Shown here in pieces: positions 1 to 4,850 of a stretch of 7,688 bases of DNA. This DNA comes from UBA7803 sp041686955 (GTDB lineage Bacteria; Pseudomonadota; Gammaproteobacteria; Pseudomonadales; Azotimanducaceae), in NCBI GenBank assembly GCA_041686955.1, contig JAWLCV010000120.1, positions 1 through 7,688 on the forward strand, in the 5' to 3' direction. The notes under the pieces are model-generated. The model did not search any database and was not told the origin of the DNA. It saw only the letters and a list, made by a program, of their open reading frames with translations. The translations under genes were made by a program, and so were the position numbers. Positions within the stretch are counted from its first letter, which is position 1. Each line of letters begins with the position of its first letter.

Positions 1-32
1 TTCGACATTTGAATGAGAGGCAGGTGACATCG

Positions 33-686
33 ATGCCAAGACTGCGGCAGGTATCCCGCCGGGAGGCGGACGAGGAGATCCAGGCGCTGTACGACCAGTG
101 GTTCGGCCCCGGCCGCGACCCGGTGGCGGAACCCGGCACGGCCACGGGCACGCCAGGAGATTGGTGGACGGTACACGCGCTGGTGCCGGAGCTGTTGGCT
201 GCCATGCGCAGTTACAGCTACGCGCAGGCGGATCTCGACCCCGAACTGCGGGAGCTGGCGCTGGTGCGCACCGGCTATGTCCGGGAAAGCCGCTTCGTCT
301 TCTCCCAGCACTGCAAGGCGGCGCGCCGGGTCGGAGTCCCCGAGGAGAAGATCGCCGCATTGCCCTATTGGCAGGTCGCGGACGTCTACTCGGACGTGGA
401 GCGCGCGGTGCTCGCCTATACCGATGGGGTTCTGCTGCAGAACGGGCGCATCCACGATCGGGTCTTCGATGCGCTCAAGAAACACCTGGACGACCGCAAC
501 ATTCTGATCCTGAATTACCTCGTGTCGATGTATGCCATGCACGCCACCACCTGCCGGTCACTGCGGCTCGAATACGACAACGTCGAGGACCGCATCCGGG
601 AGATTCCGGCCCCGGAGAACGGCGGCGTGCAGGACTGGGTCGGCCGTTTCGGCGTCGAAGCCATGGGGAGCGATCGAACCGGCTAG
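33..686 (+). CDS. Carboxymuconolactone decarboxylase (CMD/AhpD-fold) family protein
   Basis: A 217-residue, mostly helical protein of the CMD/AhpD-like superfamily. The family includes gamma-carboxymuconolactone decarboxylases and AhpD-type peroxidase partners. The recognisable core is residues 70-135: ELRELALVR, then E85 (RESRF), H93 in SQHCKAARRVG, G101 and VPEEKI, followed by the helix DVERAVLAYTDGVL. This matches the CMD pattern of a Glu followed about eight residues later by His, then Ala/Gly. The AhpD redox pair CxxC is missing; only C94 sits beside H93, so thiol peroxidase chemistry is unlikely. The second half (LNYLVSMYAMH, 160-170) resembles the helix that packs in the CMD oligomer. 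I chose ATG 33 over an in-frame TTG at 9 because GAGAGG/AGGCAGG lies just upstream of it. It is the first gene of the visible operon, 12 nt before the first VOC gene. The family is fairly sure; the reaction is unknown. Confidence 0.88.
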   Translation: MPRLRQVSRREADEEIQALYDQWFGPGRDPVAEPGTATGTPGDWWTVHALVPELLAAMRSYSYAQADLDPELRELALVRTGYVRESRFVFSQHCKAARRVGVPEEKIAALPYWQVADVYSDVERAVLAYTDGVLLQNGRIHDRVFDALKKHLDDRNILILNYLVSMYAMHATTCRSLRLEYDNVEDRIREIPAPENGGVQDWVGRFGVEAMGSDRTG

Positions 687-698
687 CGAGGGAGAGGT

Positions 699-1250
699 AT
701 GAGCGAGCGACGCAATCCCGAATTCGAGTTTCGCGGCCTGAATCATCTGGCACTGGTGTGCCGGGACATGAAGAAGACGGTGCACTTCTACCGCGACCTG
801 CTCGGCATGCCGCTGATCAAGACCATCGACCTGCCGGGCGGCAAGGGCCAGCACTTCTTCTTCGACATCGGCAATGGCAACAGTCTCGCCTTCTTCTGGT
901 TCCCGAACGCACCCGAGAACGTTCCCGGCGTCGTGCAGCCGGCTGGCTTCGAAGGCGGCCCTTCCGCTTATGGGTCGATGAACCACGTGGCCATCGACAT
1001 TCCGGCGGAGAAGATCGAGGAGTACCGCCAACGCCTCATCGACAAGGGCATCCGGGTCAGCGAGATCAAGAACCACGACGACACGCCGCGGCAGATCAGC
1101 CCGGAGGTCAACGAGACCACCTTCGTCCGCTCCATCTATTTTCAGGATCCGGACGGCATCCGCCTCGAATTTGCTGGGTGGGTCCGCGAGCTGACGGACG
1201 CCGACGTGAGTCATGCACCCAAGGACAGCGAAGGGAACAGAGCACCCTGA
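699..1250 (+). CDS. VOC family metalloprotein, first of tandem pair (glyoxalase/extradiol dioxygenase fold)
   Basis: A 183-residue single VOC protein built from two beta-alpha-beta-beta-beta modules. Module one begins LNHLALVCRDM (14-24) and runs through GQHFFFD (50-56) to LAFFWFP (63-69). Module two begins SMNHVAIDIP (93-102) and ends YFQDPDGIRLEFAG (147-160). The expected metal ligands are H16, H96 and E157, one each at the start of module one, the start of module two and the last strand. The position that supplies the extra Glu in E. coli glyoxalase I appears to be hydrophobic (LAFFWF). That leaves a 2-His-1-carboxylate set, as in extradiol dioxygenases and FosA. The family usually dimerises. 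A strong Shine-Dalgarno run (GAGGGAGAGG, 688-697) precedes the ATG. It is about 55-60% identical by eye to the next gene. The tail after the fold carries TDADV (166-170). The substrate is unknown; it could be a dioxygenase, isomerase, lyase or transferase. Confidence 0.9.
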   Translation: MSERRNPEFEFRGLNHLALVCRDMKKTVHFYRDLLGMPLIKTIDLPGGKGQHFFFDIGNGNSLAFFWFPNAPENVPGVVQPAGFEGGPSAYGSMNHVAIDIPAEKIEEYRQRLIDKGIRVSEIKNHDDTPRQISPEVNETTFVRSIYFQDPDGIRLEFAGWVRELTDADVSHAPKDSEGNRAP

Positions 1251-1254
1251 GGAG
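1249..1254 (+). promoter_or_regulatory. Ribosome binding site of the second VOC gene, overlapping the first gene's stop
   Basis: GAGGAG shares its first two bases (GA) with the TGA stop of the first VOC gene (1248-1250) and lies seven bases before ATG 1262. A ribosome terminating on copy one therefore sits on the ribosome site of copy two, which implies coupled expression of the pair. Confidence 0.8.
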
Positions 1255-1261
1255 CACAATC

Positions 1262-1804
1262 ATGCGTTACACCGGAATCAACCACGTCGCACTCGTCTGC
1301 CGGGACATGAAGGAGACAGTGGATTTCTACACCGGCGTGCTCGAAATGAAGCTCGTGAAAACCATCGACCTGCCCGGCGGCCGGGGACAGCACTTCTTCT
1401 TCGACTCCGGCAATGGGTCCACCCTGGCCTTCTTCTGGTTCCCCGATGCACCGGAGGCGGCGCCTGGCATCGCCTCCATGGATCGCACGCCCGGTGCCGC
1501 GATGACCACGGCTCACGGCTCCATGAATCATCTGGCCATCGACATTCCGCTGGAGGAATTCGACGCCTACGCCGAGCGGCTGCGAGCCAAAGGCATCGAG
1601 CTCAGAATCCTCAACCACAACGACGGGCCCGAGCACGCCAGCGAAGACGTGCGGGAGAGCACCTGGATCCGCTCGATGTATTTCGCCGACCCGAACGGCA
1701 TCTGGCTCGAGCTCGCGGCGTTCACACGGCCGTTCACCGATGCGGACGTGGCCCATGACCCCGCCCGCTGGGAGGACCGTGACGCCTATCTGGCCCGGCG
1801 CTGA
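1262..1804 (+). CDS. VOC family metalloprotein, second of tandem pair
   Basis: A 180-residue paralogue of the preceding gene. The likely metal ligands H8 (INHVALVC), H90 (SMNHLAIDIP) and E150 (GIWLELAAF) are all kept. The block KTIDLPGG-GQHFFFD-GNG (33-52) and the strand LAFFWFP are nearly identical to the first copy. The two differ most at residues 70-85, where this copy has a two-residue insertion, and at 113-132, the second-module helix and loop. Both regions are likely to border the active-site cavity. The TDADV tail recurs at 159-163, followed by a longer end (DPARWEDRDAYLARR). The ATG at 1262 is supported by GAGGAG at 1249-1254, seven bases upstream. Its own stop, TGA 1802-1804, overlaps the transporter start. 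It lacks the eight-residue N-terminal extension of copy one. The open frame continues far upstream of 1262, but that stretch is a shadow of the two earlier genes. The fold is near certain and the reaction unknown. Confidence 0.9.
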   Translation: MRYTGINHVALVCRDMKETVDFYTGVLEMKLVKTIDLPGGRGQHFFFDSGNGSTLAFFWFPDAPEAAPGIASMDRTPGAAMTTAHGSMNHLAIDIPLEEFDAYAERLRAKGIELRILNHNDGPEHASEDVRESTWIRSMYFADPNGIWLELAAFTRPFTDADVAHDPARWEDRDAYLARR

Positions 1805-3156
1805 TGTCCACCCCGGCGGCCGCGTTGGAGGCGCGCGCACCGAGCCTCACGTACGCGTGGTACGTGGTAGGCGTGCTCTCGTTCGCCAACATGGTGTCCT
1901 ACGTCGACCGGCAGATCCTGAGCCTGCTGGTGGTGCCCATCAAGCAGGACCTCGGACTTTCCGATACCGAAGTGAGCCTGCTCGCGGGATTCGCCTTCGC
2001 ACTGTTCTACGCCACCATGGGGCTGGTGATCGGCCGCCTGGCAGACAGCAGCAACCGCCGGATCATCATCGCCGTGGGCGTGTTCTTCTGGAGCCTGGCT
2101 ACCGCGGCCTGCGGTCTGGCCAAGGACTTCTCGCAGCTTTTCCTCGCCCGTATGGGGGTGGGGGTCGGCGAGTCCACCCTTTCCCCCTCCGCCTCCTCCA
2201 TGATCTCGGACTACTTCCCAGCGGAGCGCCTCGGCCGCGCGTTCAGCTTCTATACCGGGGCGCAGTACGTGGGTGCGGGGCTGGCGCTGGTGGTCGGCGG
2301 TGCCGCCATCGAGCTGGTGATGACCCTCGGCGACCTGAATCTGCCCATCGTCGGCCATCTCTACTCCTGGCAGCTCACCTTCATCTTCGTGGCTCTGCCC
2401 GGCTTTCTGGTGCTCGCCCTGATGGCGACGGTGAGAGAGCCGGCGCGCAAGGGTGCAGTGACCGACTCCGGAGCCGCAGCGCCGGCAGTACCCTGGAAGG
2501 ATGTGCTGACATTCATGGGCCGCAACCGCCGCACGTTCACCGCCCACTTCGTGGCGTACTCGGTGAGCTCGGTGGTGGGGTTCGGCACGGTGGCGTGGAT
2601 TCCAACGTACTTCATTCGCGTGCACGGCTGGCAGGCCCAGGACATCGGCTACGTCTACGGGCTCATGGTGGGTGTGCTGGGGGCGCTGGGGGTGTTCGCG
2701 GGCGCACGGCTGGCAGAAGAGTTCCTCAAACGCGGCTATACCGATGCCTATCTGCGCGCGGCCATGGTGGCGCAGCTCCTGGTGATCCTGCCCGGCACCC
2801 TGGCGCCGCTGATGCCGTCGGCGTGGCTGGTGTTCCTGTTCCTCGTGCCGGTCACGTTCCTGAAGAGCTTCCCCGTGGCCGTGGGCCTGGCGGCCATTCA
2901 GCAGATTACCCCCAACCGGATGCGGGCGCGGGTGGTGGCCATGTACCTGCTCATCGCCAACATCCTGGGCGTAGGGCTCGGTCCCACGGTGGTGGCGCTC
3001 ATCACCGATTTCGTGTTCCGGGACGAGATGGCCGTGGGCTATTCCCTCGCCACCGTGGCGCTCCTCATTCCGCCCCTGTGCGCCGCGCTGCTGTGGTGGG
3101 GGTTGCCGCACTACCGGCGCAGCGTCGACGAGGCGCGGGCGTGGGAGGGAACCTGA
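1804..3156 (+). CDS. MFS transporter, spinster-type subfamily
   Basis: A 450-residue inner-membrane protein of normal length for a 12-helix major facilitator transporter. Helix 1 (about 18-35) ends in YVDRQILS with D35-R36, typical of spinster-like MFS proteins. The loop between helices 2 and 3 carries motif A as GRLADSSNRR (77-86). Helix 4 holds R116 and the GESTLSPS stretch (122-129). A cytoplasmic linker around 211-245 separates the halves, and six further hydrophobic helices follow, ending near residue 432. It presumably moves a small organic anion or hydrophobic metabolite by proton coupling; the direction is not readable. The start overlaps the stop of the VOC gene by one base (TGATG) and has no clear Shine-Dalgarno, so translation probably depends on reinitiation. 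The gene ends in TGATAG, two adjacent in-frame stops. Its place in the operon suggests it carries the substrate or product of the CMD and VOC enzymes. Confidence 0.93.
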   Translation: MSTPAAALEARAPSLTYAWYVVGVLSFANMVSYVDRQILSLLVVPIKQDLGLSDTEVSLLAGFAFALFYATMGLVIGRLADSSNRRIIIAVGVFFWSLATAACGLAKDFSQLFLARMGVGVGESTLSPSASSMISDYFPAERLGRAFSFYTGAQYVGAGLALVVGGAAIELVMTLGDLNLPIVGHLYSWQLTFIFVALPGFLVLALMATVREPARKGAVTDSGAAAPAVPWKDVLTFMGRNRRTFTAHFVAYSVSSVVGFGTVAWIPTYFIRVHGWQAQDIGYVYGLMVGVLGALGVFAGARLAEEFLKRGYTDAYLRAAMVAQLLVILPGTLAPLMPSAWLVFLFLVPVTFLKSFPVAVGLAAIQQITPNRMRARVVAMYLLIANILGVGLGPTVVALITDFVFRDEMAVGYSLATVALLIPPLCAALLWWGLPHYRRSVDEARAWEGT

Positions 3157-3169
3157 TAGGCGCCGCCGC

Positions 3170-3925
3170 TCAATCCTCGAGGAACGCCGCCCGAACTGCG
3201 TTCAGCGCATCCTCGCTGACGCCGATGCTGCGTAGATAGTCGATGGGGCCGCCCCAGCGCTCGTCGAGCCCGTGGAGGAACTCGCCCATGGCGTTCTCGG
3301 GAACGCTGGCTACCTCGATCAACGCCTCGCGGCTCATGCCCTCGGGCAGGCCCACCACCTGCTCCATGAAGTCCGCCTGTCGGGGTACATCGCGGTTGCT
3401 GAGCACGTAGTCGGCCTCGATCAGGGCGCGGGGCACGCCGAGCACGGAGAGCAGGAATGCCGTGGTCACGCCCGTGCGGTCCTTGCCGGCGGTGCAGTGC
3501 ACCAGCACCGGATGGCGCTCCACCTCTGCAAGGATCTCGAACAGGCGCAGCCAGGGCTCGGGGCCGAATTCCAGGTATCCGAGATAACGCCGCCCGGAGA
3601 TCCGGGTGTCGCCGACGATGCGGCTGAGCTGGTCCGTGCCCCCGTCGGGGATGACGGGGACGTTGTGATAAGTGGCGCCCAACTCGCTCAAAGGTCCGCG
3701 GCTCTGCTCCTGGATCTCGTCGGAGCGACGCAGGTCGATCTGGGTTCTGACGCCGAGCCCCAGCAGCCGCTCCAGGTCGGCGCGGGTCATGCGGTCCTGG
3801 CGGCCGGCCCGATAGTAGCGGCCCCAGCGGACCCGGCGGCCGTCGTCGGTGGTGTATCCGCCGATGTCCCGGAAGTTGAAACAGCCCTCGAAAGGGTGAT
3901 GGCGTTCGGAATAGTCGTGAATCAT
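3170..3925 (-). CDS. Tyrosine/lipid phosphatase, Y_phosphatase3-like
   Basis: A 251-residue cytoplasmic phosphatase with a cysteine-based P-loop. The catalytic motif HCTAGKDRTG places the nucleophile at C144 and the phosphate-binding Arg at R150. The N-terminal NFRDIGGY (17-24) and the DLRRSDE block (64-70) are the other hallmarks of the bacterial atypical tyrosine phosphatase family that includes mycobacterial PtpB and Listeria LipA. Lys and Asp directly before the Arg (GKDR) are typical of family members that also act on phosphoinositides. Length fits the family, and there is no signal peptide or transmembrane segment. I chose the ATG at 3925. The frame stays open to a TTG at 4033, but those 36 residues are Pro/Ala/Arg-rich and end just before the conserved NFRDIGGY region. 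No strong Shine-Dalgarno is visible. The gene converges on the transporter with only 13 bases between stops, so the two are unlikely to share regulation. Confidence 0.92.
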   Translation of the reverse strand: MIHDYSERHHPFEGCFNFRDIGGYTTDDGRRVRWGRYYRAGRQDRMTRADLERLLGLGVRTQIDLRRSDEIQEQSRGPLSELGATYHNVPVIPDGGTDQLSRIVGDTRISGRRYLGYLEFGPEPWLRLFEILAEVERHPVLVHCTAGKDRTGVTTAFLLSVLGVPRALIEADYVLSNRDVPRQADFMEQVVGLPEGMSREALIEVASVPENAMGEFLHGLDERWGGPIDYLRSIGVSEDALNAVRAAFLED

Positions 3926-4092
3926 CGTCGGGTTGTCGGTTGCAGGCGGTGCATTGTACGGAAAAGCCGCCCGCGTGCCTGCCGCCCCAGGGCGTTTCCC
4001 GGAATTCGACAAAAATCTTGCAGCCGCTAACAACTGCAGGGTTTATCCGCCCGTGGTCGCTGGTCACCATGCGCCTCGGGGGTAAACGTGAC
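3926..4092. promoter_or_regulatory. Divergent intergenic region
   Basis: This 167-base stretch lies between the divergently transcribed phosphatase and TPR genes and must hold both promoters. It is the most AT-variable segment of the window, including AAAAATCTTG at 4011-4020. Visible elements are a minus-strand TACAAT at 3953-3958, a plus-strand TCGACA at 4006-4011 (5/6 match to a -35) without a good -10 partner, a dyad CGCCC-CA-GGGCG at 3983-3994, and TGCAG/CTGCA arms at 4019-4023 and 4034-4038. None is proven. Confidence 0.55.
3953..3958 (-). promoter_or_regulatory. Candidate -10 box for the phosphatase gene
   Basis: Read on the minus strand this is TACAAT, a 5/6 match to the sigma-70 -10 consensus. 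It lies 27 bases upstream of the ATG, which would give a leader of roughly 20 nt. The -35 position (CAGGCA at 3976-3981) is poor, so an activator or chance occurrence remains possible. Confidence 0.35.
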
Positions 4093-4767
4093 ATGAATCA
4101 CAGAAGGAATGTGACCGGGAGCAAGGTAATCGGCGTCGTGGCCGGGCTGATCCTCGCGTGGCTCGCGGCGGCCCCGGCCTGGTCGATCCCGGAAGCACCG
4201 GGAACCCGCCGCGTCGAAACCACGGCCGGCGTTCTGCGCGACGTGCGCGTGCACATGGAAGGGGGCCGTCTCGACGCGGCGCTGGCGCTGGCGGACACGA
4301 TCGATCCGGCGCGCCTGGACGCCTCGGGCCGCGTCCAGTTGCGCCGCATGATCGGCTACGCCAGGGCCCGTCAGGGGGACTTCGCCGGGGCGCTGGAAGC
4401 GTACGAGGCCCTGCTGAAGGAGGGCCGGAATCTGGACGCCGCGGCGGCATCACAGACCCGCTACGCGGCTGCGCAACTCTGCTTCGCACTGGAGCGCTTT
4501 CACGAGGCCGTGAACCACCTGCTGGCCTGGCGCGAGGTGGAAGAGAACGATGCGGGCTTCGGACCCTACATTCTACTCGGTCAGGCGTATTTCAAAGTCG
4601 GCGCGGTTCCCGACGCCATCAGCGCTCTGGAAATGGGCCTGGACCGGGCGAGGCTCGAGGGCGCCCCGATTCGCGAGCATTGGCTGCGGCTGCTGCACCA
4701 CCTTTACGTGGACCAGCAGCGCTGGGGCGACGCGGCGGCCGTGAAGGAGCGCCTCGCCCGGCTGTAG
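4093..4767 (+). CDS. Exported tetratricopeptide-repeat protein
   Basis: A 224-residue protein with a Sec signal peptide and a TPR solenoid. The signal has Arg/Lys at 4-11, a hydrophobic core at 12-28 and a likely signal peptidase I site after AWS (residue 31), placing the mature protein in the periplasm. Helix pairs with TPR spacing are visible around 45-75, 83-112 (GYARARQGDFAGALEAYEAL), 123-150, 157-188 (LLGQAYFKVGAVPDAISALE) and 196-221 (LLHHLYVDQQRWGDAAAV). TPR proteins act as protein-binding scaffolds. The last repeat recalls the periplasmic TPR partners of TonB systems, but no TonB, ExbB or ExbD gene is in the window, so this is only a resemblance. I chose ATG 4093 because a G-run (4078-4082) sits ten bases upstream; ATG 4069, in frame, has no ribosome site. 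It lies 83 bases before the M28 lipoprotein gene on the same strand, so co-transcription is possible. Confidence 0.85.
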   Translation: MNHRRNVTGSKVIGVVAGLILAWLAAAPAWSIPEAPGTRRVETTAGVLRDVRVHMEGGRLDAALALADTIDPARLDASGRVQLRRMIGYARARQGDFAGALEAYEALLKEGRNLDAAAASQTRYAAAQLCFALERFHEAVNHLLAWREVEENDAGFGPYILLGQAYFKVGAVPDAISALEMGLDRARLEGAPIREHWLRLLHHLYVDQQRWGDAAAVKERLARL

Positions 4768-4769
4768 CC

Positions 4770-4779
4770 GTTACGTAAC
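4770..4779. repeat. Perfect 10-bp palindrome after the TPR gene
   Basis: GTTACGTAAC is a perfect inverted repeat three bases past the TPR stop codon. Outer GCCG (4767-4770) and CGGC (4780-4783) extend the symmetry except for one extra C. No T-run follows, so it is not a standard intrinsic terminator. It could be an operator for the downstream peptidase gene, or chance. Confidence 0.4.
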
Positions 4780-4835
4780 CGGCTGACAAGCTTGATTTGC
4801 GGCCCCGGATGCGGTCTCGTTTGACCTGTCCGTGT

Positions 4836-4842
4836 GGAGAGG
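4836..4842 (+). promoter_or_regulatory. Ribosome binding site that sets the M28 peptidase start
   Basis: GGAGAGG lies eight bases before ATG 4851. It decides against the earlier in-frame TTG at 4797, which would put 18 charged residues in front of the lipoprotein signal. Confidence 0.75.
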
Positions 4843-4850
4843 CCGTTGCC

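Noticed and set aside
98..1261. A long plus-strand open frame that would extend the second VOC protein to 568 residues.
   Set aside because: The part before 1262 is the out-of-frame shadow of the CMD and first VOC genes, low in complexity and Arg/Gly/Pro-rich. A clear ribosome site and ATG define the true start at 1262.
1786..3111. A 441-codon minus-strand frame opposite the MFS transporter.
   Set aside because: The translation is dominated by His, Arg, Gln and Glu, which is the typical reverse-complement shadow of a membrane protein gene. It has no domain signature.
3150..3185. A terminator between the converging transporter and phosphatase genes.
   Set aside because: Only 13 bases separate the stops. 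The GC-rich run and the CCTCGAGG palindrome nearby show no stem-loop followed by T residues on either strand.
3926..4033. An N-terminal extension of the phosphatase to a TTG at 4033.
   Set aside because: The extra 36 residues lack any conserved feature, and the candidate -10 box would then fall inside the gene. The ATG at 3925 starts a normal-length family member.
3111..4094. A 327-codon minus-strand frame overlapping the phosphatase gene.
   Set aside because: It is a frame-shifted Arg/Pro-rich copy of the phosphatase coding DNA. The real frame carries NFRDIGGY and HCTAGKDRTG.
4783..4850. A sigma-70 promoter upstream of the M28 gene (CTGACA at 4783-4788 or TTGACC at 4821-4826 as -35).
   Set aside because: Neither has an acceptable -10 element at 16-18 bases; the sequences at that distance are GC-rich.
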